From Candidatus Bathyarchaeota archaeon UBA185 (GTDB lineage: Archaea > Thermoproteota > Bathyarchaeia > 40CM-2-53-6): a stretch of DNA of 11,189 nt. How positions within the stretch are numbered: the stretch's first letter is position 1; every line of letters starts with the position of its first letter. Below, piece by piece: positions 1-6,671 of this stretch. Made by a program: the position numbers and the translations under genes. Below the pieces are notes generated by a model, which saw nothing but the letters and a program-made list of their open reading frames with translations, did no database searches and was not told the origin of the DNA. The stretch covers positions 4,108 through 15,296 of the forward strand of contig DAFH01000149.1 in the NCBI GenBank assembly GCA_002495485.1, written 5' to 3'.

Positions 1-60
1 CTTTCTGAACTGGGTATGTCTCTTGGGGGGCAGTTCGCCGAGACGTAGATAGCTGGGCAA
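1..60 (-). CDS. hmgA: Homogentisate 1,2-dioxygenase, N-terminal fragment (runs off the left edge)
   Basis: Only the first 20 codons lie in the window; the gene continues beyond base 1. The minus-strand reading gives MPSYLRLGELPPKRHTQFRK. This matches the known N-terminal signature of homogentisate dioxygenases (M-P-x-Y-x-R-L-G-x-x-P-x-K-R-H-T-Q-F-R). The family enzyme is an Fe(II) dioxygenase that opens homogentisate to maleylacetoacetate. The start is read as TTG at 60-58, because it places the signature at the expected distance from the N-terminus and no ATG is available in frame. The gene begins 11 bases after the stop of the FAH-family gene, so the two are almost certainly cotranscribed. 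No clear Shine-Dalgarno is visible. The identity rests on a short stretch, but the motif and the HPPD/FAH context agree. Confidence 0.85.
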   Translation of the reverse strand, partial: MPSYLRLGELPPKRHTQFRK

Positions 61-71
61 TTCGGTTCTGA

Positions 72-1076
72 CTAGGATTTTGAGGTCTCTATAATTCTGT
101 TCCTTAGCGTGCCAAGCCGTTCGATTTCCAGCTCGACTTGATCGCCCGGGACTAGCCATGGGTGAACGTCTTGGCCGAGTTCTAGGAGCGATCCAGTGCC
201 GACGGTCCCTGAGCCAAATACCTCGCCGGGGTGGACTTCGACAGATTGTGACGCTCTCGCTATCATCTGCGAGAATGTCCAGTGGATGTTCTTCATGTTT
301 CCATCTGAGAGTTGTTTTCCATTTACCCTGGCTGTCATTTCCAAGTCGAACTTTCCAAGACTCGTCTTCCTGTCCTGCAGCTCGTCAGGGGTCACTATCC
401 AAGGTCCAAATGAGGTTGCAAAGTCCTTCGCCTTTGCCGGGCCCAGCCCAATCTTCATCTCCTTCTCCTGAACGTCCCTCGCGCTCCAGTCGTTCATTAT
501 GGTGTATCCTGCGATGAAGGACTCGGCTTCATCTTCCCTAATGTCAACCCCTTCTTTCCCGAGGATGCATGCGACCTCCAGTTCATAGTCCAATGCCTTG
601 GTGTAGGAAGGACGCGCCACGTCGTCGTCTGGACCCAGGACATTGCCGGGGTTGGAGTAGTAGAAGGCTGGAAAGTCATACCATTCTTTCAGCATCTCAA
701 GTCCCCTCCTAGCTCTCGCCGCTTTGACATGATCTTCGAAAGCGTAGAAGTCTCTTAAGACGGGCGGACGTTGAATGGGTGCCCGTAGTCGAACATCAGT
801 CAGCCTCTTGAATGCAAGTGGAATCTTCTCAGGATTCAACCGGTTGAAGATTCTCCACGACAGGGTCTGTAGATCCTCCAGAGCCTTCGTTCCACTCGCG
901 ACTAGGTCAAAAGTAGACGAGAGGTTTGAGAGCGAGGCGATCCTTCTTGGAACCTTCACGTCGAGCCTGAATGCTATGCTGGGGATATCTTGTAGATCGA
1001 GTATCCAGCTGCCCCAGAGTAGGCCTGGCCGGGTCTTCGACAGATTCTTCGGTTCGCTGTACGAGACCAGTTTCAT
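72..1076 (-). CDS. Fumarylacetoacetate hydrolase family protein (probable fumarylacetoacetase of tyrosine catabolism)
   Basis: This 334-aa protein belongs to the FAH family, whose enzymes cleave C-C bonds in beta-diketo acids. Fumarylacetoacetase itself gives fumarate and acetoacetate. The N-terminal ~95 residues form the small variable domain. The catalytic fold follows. DFYAFEDHV (109-117) carries the likely catalytic His116. DYELEV (163-168) supplies metal ligands Glu165 and Glu167. NDWSARD (195-201) supplies Asp196. GPAKAKDF (212-219) holds conserved lysines, and FGSGTVGTGS (287-296) is the typical glycine-rich C-terminal motif. ATG start; only 6 nt separate it from the upstream HPPD stop, which indicates an operon, and hmgA follows 11 nt downstream. 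Some FAH-family members are decarboxylases or acylpyruvases, so substrate specificity is inferred from the HPPD/HmgA context. Its length is below that of eukaryotic FAH but normal for the prokaryotic version. Confidence 0.88.
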   Translation of the reverse strand: MKLVSYSEPKNLSKTRPGLLWGSWILDLQDIPSIAFRLDVKVPRRIASLSNLSSTFDLVASGTKALEDLQTLSWRIFNRLNPEKIPLAFKRLTDVRLRAPIQRPPVLRDFYAFEDHVKAARARRGLEMLKEWYDFPAFYYSNPGNVLGPDDDVARPSYTKALDYELEVACILGKEGVDIREDEAESFIAGYTIMNDWSARDVQEKEMKIGLGPAKAKDFATSFGPWIVTPDELQDRKTSLGKFDLEMTARVNGKQLSDGNMKNIHWTFSQMIARASQSVEVHPGEVFGSGTVGTGSLLELGQDVHPWLVPGDQVELEIERLGTLRNRIIETSKS

Positions 1077-1082
1077 ACGTTG

Positions 1083-2171
1083 TTAGAGGTTGCCGCGCTT
1101 TGCCTGTTCCTGCTCAATCGACTCGAAGAGCGCCTTGAAATTGCCCTTTCCGAACGACTCGCTGCCCTTGCGCTGGATCAGCTCGAAGAAGAGCGTCGGC
1201 CTGTCCTGGAGCGGCTTGGTGAATATCTGGAGCATGTAGCCCTTCTCGTCCCTATCTACGAGTATTCGTAGCTTCTTCAGGTCCTCTATTCGCTCGGACA
1301 CTCCGCTGACTCGTTTTGAGAGACCTTCGTAGTACGAGTCTGGAGTATTTAGAAATTCGATTCCCCTCTGCTGGAGGCGGGAGACTGTCGATACTAGGTC
1401 ATTTGTGGAGATGGCCAGATGTTGTACTCCAGCCCCTTTGAAATAGTCCAGATACTCTTGGATCTGAGACTTCTTCCTGCCGCGCGCGGGCTCATTTATC
1501 GGGAATTTGACTGTGCTGCTGGGATTGTGGACGACTTTCGACCGCAGTGCCGAGTATTCCGTGCTGATGTCCTTGTCGTCGAAACTGACTAGCTGGCTGA
1601 AGCCGAAGACCTTACCGTAGAACTCGACCCAGTACTCCATCTTCCCTTCTTCGACGTTCGCAACAACATGGTCTACTTTCTGCAGTCCGACACCTTCCTC
1701 CTTGCCTTTGATCGGAACGAAGTTAGGAGCGAAGACGCCTCTGTACTGATCGCGTTCGATGAAAGTATGTACGGTGTCTCCATAGGCGGAGATCGCTGAG
1801 CCCTTCAGAAATCCATGGTCATCCTTTAGGATCATAGGATCCCGTACCCCGTTGGCCCCCCGTCTCAGGGCCTCCCTGTAGGTCCAATCAACGTCTTTGA
1901 CTCGCAGTGCTATGTCCGCGACTCCGTCTCCATGGGTCAGGACGAACCTAGATATCGCATGGTCCGGGATGAGCGCGGACGTTAGCAGAAGGCGGATGTC
2001 GCCCTGCTGCATAAGATAGGATGTCTTGTCCTTTACGCCCGTCTCGGGTCCACTGTACGCTATGGGCGCGAAGCCGAAGCCTTTCTGGTAGAAGTAGCTG
2101 GCCTGTTTCGCGTTTCCAACATAGACTTCCACATAGTCTATTCCCTCTATTGGAAGAGGATCTGCTTTCAT
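1083..2171 (-). CDS. hppD: 4-hydroxyphenylpyruvate dioxygenase
   Basis: This 362-aa protein converts 4-hydroxyphenylpyruvate to homogentisate with a non-haem Fe(II). It has two vicinal-oxygen-chelate domains. The N-terminal one starts at GIDYVEVYVGNAKQA (10-24), and the catalytic C-terminal one starts near VDHVVANV (166-173). The iron triad is visible: His168, His251 (GVQHLAIST) and Glu330 (LFFELIQRKG). The C-terminal helix region FGKGNFKALFESIE (340-353) is diagnostic of HPPD and closes over the active site. Length is typical. ATG start, with a TATA-like box about 35 bases upstream implying a very short leader. It lies 54 nt after the alpha/beta hydrolase and 6 nt before the FAH-family gene. 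Hydroxymandelate synthase is the only close alternative; the FAH/HmgA neighbours argue for HPPD. Confidence 0.95.
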   Translation of the reverse strand: MKADPLPIEGIDYVEVYVGNAKQASYFYQKGFGFAPIAYSGPETGVKDKTSYLMQQGDIRLLLTSALIPDHAISRFVLTHGDGVADIALRVKDVDWTYREALRRGANGVRDPMILKDDHGFLKGSAISAYGDTVHTFIERDQYRGVFAPNFVPIKGKEEGVGLQKVDHVVANVEEGKMEYWVEFYGKVFGFSQLVSFDDKDISTEYSALRSKVVHNPSSTVKFPINEPARGRKKSQIQEYLDYFKGAGVQHLAISTNDLVSTVSRLQQRGIEFLNTPDSYYEGLSKRVSGVSERIEDLKKLRILVDRDEKGYMLQIFTKPLQDRPTLFFELIQRKGSESFGKGNFKALFESIEQEQAKRGNL

Positions 2172-2201
2172 CGGAAATCGGTTTAGACGAAGGAGCTGGG
2201 G

Positions 2202-2213
2202 GCTTTTAATTCA
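2202..2213 (-). promoter_or_regulatory. TATA-like box for the HPPD gene
   Basis: On the minus strand the gap between the hydrolase stop and the HPPD start reads GAATTAAAAGCC, a good archaeal TATA-type element. Its centre is about 36 bases before the HPPD ATG, which predicts initiation around 2181 and a leader of roughly 10 nt. HPPD, FAH and hmgA could therefore be transcribed separately from the upstream hydrolase. Confidence 0.5.
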
Positions 2214-2225
2214 TTCTCTCAGAGG

Positions 2226-3056
2226 TTATAGATTGTGATTATTGAGGAACTCGAGGACGAGCTTTTCAACGTCGTTGGGATCGTCTTCTGGGACGAAGTG
2301 CCCCGCGTTCACGCTGGATAGTTTCGATTCGGGGATCAGCTTGGATAATCTCTCGGCGTAGGTGGGTCCCGCTTTGCCAGTCCCCCAGAGGAGAAGCGTT
2401 GGAACTGATAGGTGTGTTACCCCTTGCTCGATCTCCTTCATCGGTTTGAAGCTGGGATGGAACGGGGAGTCTGGAAACATTCTCGCGAACGACTGATAGA
2501 CCTGTTTTGATTCGTCGTCGGGGAAGGGTGCCCAGTAGGCCTTCATGGTTTCTTCGCTGATGTTCTCGGGATGAACCGCTGAGTCCTTGATCACTTGCGG
2601 AGTTATCTTCGCCGCAACGTTCGGCGGGATCCGGAAATCCGTGGTGAGAAAAGTGTTCATTATCACGAGCCCTGCTACGTTTGTAGGGTTTCGGACGACG
2701 TACTGCATCGCAAAAGCGGCTCCCCAATCGTGAACGACCAAGACGATGTTGCGCAGTCCAAGAGACTGGATAAATCCTGACACGATTCGCGCATGGTGTG
2801 GAAAGTCGTGGAGCAGTGGGTTGGGCTTGTCGGACTTGCCGAATCCCATCAGGTCCAATGCTAGAACGCGGTGTCCCGATGATACTGATGGAATGAGTTT
2901 GCGCCACATGTAGGACCAGGCAGGGTTTCCATGGATCATCACGACTGGCCGGGTGCCGTAGCCTTCGTCCACGTAGTGTATTCCCAACCCGTCGAGCTGG
3001 ACCCATCGTTCCTGAAAGGGCCATCCGTCAAAGTAGGGCCAACCCTGTCTGATCAT
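2226..3056 (-). CDS. Alpha/beta-fold hydrolase, haloalkane-dehalogenase-like (Asp nucleophile)
   Basis: This 276-aa protein has a full alpha/beta-hydrolase core with a cap domain. The oxyanion motif HGNPAWSYMW is at 42-51, and DLMGFGKSDKP at 68-78 is typical of dehalogenases and epoxide hydrolases. The nucleophile elbow VVHDWGAAF (107-115) has Asp110 as nucleophile and Trp111, the residue that helps bind halide in haloalkane dehalogenases. The catalytic His is His253 in NAGHFVPEDDP. The usual acid after strand 6 is not obvious: the segment reads WGTGKAGPTYAERL, without Asp or Glu in the expected spot. ATG start with a GAGGAGAG Shine-Dalgarno 6 nt upstream. It is the first gene of the tyrosine cluster. 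The substrate is unknown; dehalogenase, epoxide hydrolase or ester/lactone hydrolase are all possible. Confidence 0.8.
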   Translation of the reverse strand: MIRQGWPYFDGWPFQERWVQLDGLGIHYVDEGYGTRPVVMIHGNPAWSYMWRKLIPSVSSGHRVLALDLMGFGKSDKPNPLLHDFPHHARIVSGFIQSLGLRNIVLVVHDWGAAFAMQYVVRNPTNVAGLVIMNTFLTTDFRIPPNVAAKITPQVIKDSAVHPENISEETMKAYWAPFPDDESKQVYQSFARMFPDSPFHPSFKPMKEIEQGVTHLSVPTLLLWGTGKAGPTYAERLSKLIPESKLSSVNAGHFVPEDDPNDVEKLVLEFLNNHNL

Positions 3057-3062
3057 TGCAAT

Positions 3063-3097
3063 CTCTCCTCAACGATTTGTTGAGATTCGTTGGAGAG
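3063..3097. promoter_or_regulatory. Nested inverted repeats in the alpha/beta hydrolase leader (candidate operator)
   Basis: Three overlapping dyads occur here: CTCAAC/GTTGAG around GATTT (3068-3084), CAACGA/TCGTTG (3070-3092), and outer CTCTCC/GGAGAG arms (3063-3068, 3092-3097). They lie between the predicted start of transcription and the hydrolase ATG and cover the Shine-Dalgarno. A repressor operator or a leader hairpin would both fit. No regulator gene is adjacent in the window. Confidence 0.4.
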
Positions 3098-3110
3098 CGG
3101 ATCATGAAGC

Positions 3111-3118
3111 GATATAGG
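3111..3118 (-). promoter_or_regulatory. TATA-like box for the alpha/beta hydrolase / tyrosine cluster
   Basis: The minus strand reads CCTATATC here, about 58 bases before the hydrolase ATG. This predicts initiation near 3088, inside the nested inverted repeats. Supported by position and composition only. Confidence 0.35.
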
Positions 3119-3217
3119 ACTGTTGTAACTTGAAAGGCCGAATCCGATTCGATCGATCATTATGGCACCTTCACTGACACAAATCTCGCTTGGAAGAATA
3201 ATTGAGCCGGCAGAAAC

Positions 3218-3226
3218 AATAATATT
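3218..3226 (+). promoter_or_regulatory. TATA-like box for the LsrF-like aldolase gene
   Basis: AATAATATT, preceded by a purine-rich CAGAAAC stretch that could serve as BRE, lies about 40 bases before the TTG start at 3262. This would give a leader of about 10 nt. The 205-bp divergent gap between the hydrolase and the aldolase otherwise holds only the hydrolase promoter elements. Confidence 0.4.
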
Positions 3227-3261
3227 CTAACAACCGGTATCGAGAGTGTCGGGTTAGAAAC

Positions 3262-4086
3262 TTGGACTGGGGCATGCAGAACCGCTTATCTAGAATAATC
3301 AAGCCTTCAACCGGACGAACAGTGATGCTGGCCGTGGATCACGGCTACTTCATGGGACCAACACACAAGCTGGAGGAGCCTCGGAAGACCATCGAGCCCC
3401 TACTGCCCTACTCAGATGGAATAATGTGTACTCGAGGGGTTCTGCGGACGTCAGTAGACCCTAAGACGAGTGTCCCGATAGTACTCCGGGTCTCTGGCGG
3501 AGCGAGCATTGTTGGAGGGTCGTTGACGAACGAGACGATTACTACATCATTCAGAGACGCGATCCGGGTCAATGCCTCAGCAGTCGCGCTATCGATCTTT
3601 GTCGGGACTCCTCACGAGCATCAGACTCTGGCTAATCTAGGGAAGCTGGTGAATCTCGGTGAGGATTATGGTGTGCCAGTGCTAGCAGTTACGGCCGTGG
3701 GTAAGGAGTTGGAGAAGAGAGACGCGCGATATCTGGGGCTTGCCTGCAGGATGGCCGCTGAGATCGGCGCACATTTCGTCAAGACGTACTACTGCGAGGA
3801 TTTCGCGAAGGTTGTTAAAGGCTGCCCGGTTCCGCTGGTTGTGGCGGGAGGTCCGAAGCTCGAGACAGAGCTGGACGCGTTCGAACTCGCCCATGAAGCA
3901 ATCGCGGAGGGAGCGGTTGGAGTTGACATGGGCAGGAACATCTGGCAATCCGAACACCCGGTTGCCATGATCCAGGCGATCCGTGAAATCGTCCACAAGA
4001 GCGCCAGCGTCAGAGAGGCGCAGAGAGTCTACGAAGAGTTGAAGAAGACCGGTAGCCCTCTGATTGCGAAGACTCAGGCGCATTGA
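3262..4086 (+). CDS. LsrF-like class I aldolase/thiolase (DeoC/LacD family)
   Basis: This 274-aa TIM-barrel protein is close in sequence to E. coli LsrF (3-hydroxy-5-phosphonooxypentane-2,4-dione thiolase). It shares DWGMQNRLSRI (2-12), LAVDHGYFMGP (23-33) and CTRGVLR (56-62). The Schiff-base lysine is Lys174 in VKTYY, Asp26-His27 are in the conserved DHGY, and the phosphate-binding loops are VVAGGP (193-198) and GVDMGRNIWQS (220-230). The same superfamily includes archaeal fructose-bisphosphate aldolase and ADH synthase (MJ0400 type), so function is not settled. TTG is chosen as start because it gives M-D-W-G-M-Q in register with the conserved E. coli segment; the next ATG (3274) would remove DWG. 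AlaX follows after 51 nt. No other lsr-type gene is visible, so AI-2 breakdown is doubtful here. Confidence 0.82.
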   Translation: MDWGMQNRLSRIIKPSTGRTVMLAVDHGYFMGPTHKLEEPRKTIEPLLPYSDGIMCTRGVLRTSVDPKTSVPIVLRVSGGASIVGGSLTNETITTSFRDAIRVNASAVALSIFVGTPHEHQTLANLGKLVNLGEDYGVPVLAVTAVGKELEKRDARYLGLACRMAAEIGAHFVKTYYCEDFAKVVKGCPVPLVVAGGPKLETELDAFELAHEAIAEGAVGVDMGRNIWQSEHPVAMIQAIREIVHKSASVREAQRVYEELKKTGSPLIAKTQAH

Positions 4087-4137
4087 TCACATCCCGCGAC
4101 GGCTATCCCGAGCTGCAGATGTGAGGGTCGAGTTGAA

Positions 4138-4839
4138 TTGACTAGAAAACTCTACTGGGAGCAGCCCTATTCGAAGGAGTTTACTGGAAAGGTTGTCTCG
4201 CTTTACGGAGACAGAGTGGAACTGGACCAGACCCTATTCTATCCGAGAGGAGGCGGAGTCTCCTTCGACAAGGGGGTTCTGGGCAGTGTGAAAGTAGTTG
4301 AGACAACGAAGGATGGAGATCGAATATTGCACACTCTCGAAGCCCAATCCACTTTCCAAAATGGGCAGACATTGACCGGTAGGGTCGACTGGGATCGCCG
4401 ACATCGGCTGATGCGCATGCACACGGCCGGCCACCTATTGAGCGCGCTCTTCTATTCTCGGGCCAACTGCAGAATCACGGGGAATCAGATCGATGTCGAT
4501 AGATCACGTATGGACTTCGATCTAGAGGCGTTCGATCGGTCGCAGATTGAAAAGTTCGTTGAGGAAGGAAACCGGCTTATCAGCAACGACGCTCCCGTGA
4601 AGACCTACTTCCTCGACAGAAAAGAAGCCCTCAAGCTTCCCGAGATGGTCAAACTGGCGGAAGCTGCACCACCCGCCGACGACAAGCTACGAATCGTCGA
4701 GATCACCGGAATCGACAGGCAGGCCGATGGAGGTCTGCACGTAGCACATCTCAAGGAGATAGGAAAGATCCAGTTGCTCAAGCTCGAGAACAAAGGGAAG
4801 ACAAACAGGCGACTCTACTACGACGTCGTCGGCGAATAG
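4138..4839 (+). CDS. alaX: Alanyl-tRNA editing protein AlaX (trans-editing deacylase)
   Basis: This 233-aa stand-alone editing domain hydrolyses mischarged Ser/Gly-tRNA(Ala). The first ~80 residues form the beta-barrel with the glycine-rich motif FYPRGGG (34-40) that marks the AlaX-M type. The zinc site begins with HTAGH (His95, His99). The second half, normally Cys-x3-His in the AlaRS pattern CGGTH, reads DGGLH (197-201), so Asp197 occupies the Cys position while His201 is kept. The C-terminal ENKGKTNRRLYY (217-228) is typical of AlaX. TTG start at 4138, since no in-frame ATG precedes the conserved barrel; a GAGGGT lies about 10 nt upstream. It is 51 nt after the aldolase and probably cotranscribed, although the two functions have no evident link. 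Confidence 0.88.
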   Translation: MTRKLYWEQPYSKEFTGKVVSLYGDRVELDQTLFYPRGGGVSFDKGVLGSVKVVETTKDGDRILHTLEAQSTFQNGQTLTGRVDWDRRHRLMRMHTAGHLLSALFYSRANCRITGNQIDVDRSRMDFDLEAFDRSQIEKFVEEGNRLISNDAPVKTYFLDRKEALKLPEMVKLAEAAPPADDKLRIVEITGIDRQADGGLHVAHLKEIGKIQLLKLENKGKTNRRLYYDVVGE

Positions 4840-4880
4840 ACGCCCAGAACTAGCGCTTGCCTCTCCGGAAACTCATCGGG

Positions 4881-4888
4881 TTTTTATC
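4881..4888 (+). promoter_or_regulatory. Possible TATA box for the ABC exporter operon
   Basis: TTTTTATC lies in the 136-bp gap between alaX and the ABC ATPase, about 90 bases before the ATG, implying a leader of about 65 nt. A weak Shine-Dalgarno GAGGTC sits at 4965-4970. Based on composition and position only. Confidence 0.3.
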
Positions 4889-4975
4889 GAAGCATTTCCG
4901 AGGATCAAGAAGCACTAGTATTCAGGCGATCCCTCCGGCTGTGAATCACGATTCCTTTCCGCGCGAGGTCCGAGC

Positions 4976-5905
4976 ATGATAAGCTTCGAAAAGGCTGGCA
5001 AGAGATTCGGCACCCTAGACGCGGTAAAGGACTTCACGCTTGAGATTCGCGATCAGGAAATTCTCGGCCTCTTGGGTCCAAACGGCGCGGGAAAGACTAC
5101 GCTGATGCTGATGATGGGAACTGTCTACCGTCCTACTAGCGGAGCCATCTCTGTAAACGGACTCGACGTCGTCAAGCATCCGAACGATGTTAGGAAGCTG
5201 ATAGGGATCGCTTTTCAGGACCCGCGGGTTGACGGAATACTCGGAGCCTTCGACGTTCTAAACTGGCACCTCAAGATGACCACGACGCTTGGGAAGGAGG
5301 AGCGCGCAGAGCGAGTCGAGCAGGTGCTGCGGGCGGTCGACCTGTGGGATGCGAGAAAAAAGCGGACCTGGCTAATGAGCGGAGGAATGCGCAAAAAGGT
5401 CGAAGACTGCAAGGTGCTCGCCCAGCGTCCAAGCATCGCCGTGTTTGACGAGCCGACAGCCTTTCTCGACGTCCCAAGTCGACTCTTGATGTGGAAGATG
5501 ATCAGAGAACTGAGAGACCAAGGCTCCACGGTTATCGTTGCGACGAACATGATGGACGAGGCGGAGCGGCTCTCGGAAAGAGTGGCGATAGTAAACCGCG
5601 GAAAACTGGTAGCGATAGATTCGCCTGAAAAACTGAAGAGCACAACGAAGGGCGGAGAAGTGCTTGAACTGACCGTCGGAGTCGGACAGCAGTTTCCACG
5701 AGAACTGCTGGCTGAGTTCAGCGAGGTCCAGGATGTGACTCAGACCGAGAACAAAGTCTCAGTCTATCTAACCTCCGGAAGACTTCTCCTTCCCAAGATC
5801 GTGGAGACTCTTACGAACCGAGGCGTCAAGATAGACAGCGTCCATCTCAAGGAGGTAACGTTAGAGGATGTCTTCCTCAACTATACAGGTCAAAGCCTCG
5901 ACTAG
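4976..5905 (+). CDS. ABC-type transporter ATP-binding protein (ABC-2/DrrA-type exporter)
   Basis: This 309-aa ATPase has all main ABC motifs: Walker A GPNGAGKTT (34-42), Q-loop Gln81 (FQD), signature MSGGM (134-138), and Walker B IAVFDEP (154-160) with catalytic Glu159. A D-loop FLDV follows. At the H-loop, where relatives have TTHxxEEAE, the protein reads ATNMMDEAE, so the switch histidine is replaced by Asn191. The C-terminal ~90 residues form the small regulatory domain usual in multidrug/antibiotic-type ATPases (DrrA, CcmA/NatA relatives), ending at LEDVFLNYTGQ. ATG start with GAGGTC upstream. Its 3' end overlaps the first permease by 38 nt, and the permease Shine-Dalgarno lies within it. 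The substrate cannot be told from sequence. Confidence 0.92.
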   Translation: MISFEKAGKRFGTLDAVKDFTLEIRDQEILGLLGPNGAGKTTLMLMMGTVYRPTSGAISVNGLDVVKHPNDVRKLIGIAFQDPRVDGILGAFDVLNWHLKMTTTLGKEERAERVEQVLRAVDLWDARKKRTWLMSGGMRKKVEDCKVLAQRPSIAVFDEPTAFLDVPSRLLMWKMIRELRDQGSTVIVATNMMDEAERLSERVAIVNRGKLVAIDSPEKLKSTTKGGEVLELTVGVGQQFPRELLAEFSEVQDVTQTENKVSVYLTSGRLLLPKIVETLTNRGVKIDSVHLKEVTLEDVFLNYTGQSLD

Positions 5906-6671
5906 CCCTGTTGGCCAAGTGTCAACATCCGGCCTCGTCTGGCAAATGGCCCGTAGGGACATTCTCACCCTGTTCCGGACCCCTTGGATAATCATCTCTC
6001 GAAGCATGGCGTTCATCATCCAACTGTTCGTCTTCGCCTACTTCATCAGCGGTCTCGTAAACTATCCCGGCTTCTTCGAGTACTACGCCGTGGGAAGTGT
6101 GGTCGCAATGGTAGCCTCCATCTCATTCATTATCGGATATGACATCTTTGAAGAGGCCGAGGAAGGACTACTCGACTACCTGCTGACCCTGCCAGTCTCC
6201 CGACGCCAGTTCATAATCGGCCGTGCGCTGGGTGGAGCGGTACGATCCATGATCTACATCATTCCAATGTTTATCATCGTTGCACTGCTTGAGAAGTTCG
6301 TAAATCCCGTATCGATTATCGCAGCAGTTCTAGACCTCTTCTTGCTGGCATTTGGAGTGACGGGGCTGTCGATAACGATGGCCGTCACGGTCAGAAGCGC
6401 AAACAGATTCGACGTGACCCTTGCACTTCTCGATTTGGCGGTGACGCGAGTAAGCACGGCTCTATACCCTCTGACAAAGTTGCCCCTGTACGTTCGACCC
6501 ATCGCCCCGTATTCCCCGGTGACGTTCGCATCGACAACAGTATACGACGCGCTAGTTCTCACTAGCCTAAACGCGGCAGACTTGGCGGGGCTCATAGCTT
6601 TCGTCGCCGTCTTCATAGTGCTCGGGGCCACGATCTACTTTCGGCGTCTTGAAGGAGGAGTCTACGCCTGA
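5868..6671 (+). CDS. ABC-2 type transporter permease, subunit 1
   Basis: This 267-aa membrane protein has about six hydrophobic segments. It starts with an amphipathic segment GLVWQMARRDILTLFRTPW (22-40), the usual ABC-2 N-terminal interface. LLTLPVSRRQFIIGR (105-119) is the conserved intracellular coupling region, and YPLTKLPLYVRPIAPYSPVT (200-219) matches the family's YP..LP..(N)P pattern. The start is placed at ATG 5868 because GGAGGT lies 11 nt upstream (5851-5856), giving a 38-nt overlap with the ATPase gene. A GTG at 5919 is the alternative and would align best with subunit 2. It is homologous to the next permease, so the exporter probably uses a heterodimeric membrane part with one ATPase homodimer. 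Confidence 0.88.
   Translation: MSSSTIQVKASTSPVGQVSTSGLVWQMARRDILTLFRTPWIIISRSMAFIIQLFVFAYFISGLVNYPGFFEYYAVGSVVAMVASISFIIGYDIFEEAEEGLLDYLLTLPVSRRQFIIGRALGGAVRSMIYIIPMFIIVALLEKFVNPVSIIAAVLDLFLLAFGVTGLSITMAVTVRSANRFDVTLALLDLAVTRVSTALYPLTKLPLYVRPIAPYSPVTFASTTVYDALVLTSLNAADLAGLIAFVAVFIVLGATIYFRRLEGGVYA

Noticed and set aside
2266..3024. 252-codon open frame on the minus strand overlapping the alpha/beta hydrolase in another frame
   Set aside because: It is Arg/Pro-rich with no family resemblance, and the hydrolase frame carries all conserved motifs; it is a by-product of that gene's base composition.
3682..4083. 133-codon antisense frame within the LsrF-like gene
   Set aside because: It is wholly inside a clearly coding gene on the other strand, with no motif, start signal or conserved feature of its own.
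5215..5643. 142-codon antisense frame within the ABC ATPase gene
   Set aside because: Ser/Arg-rich shadow of the ATPase coding sequence, without a recognisable domain.
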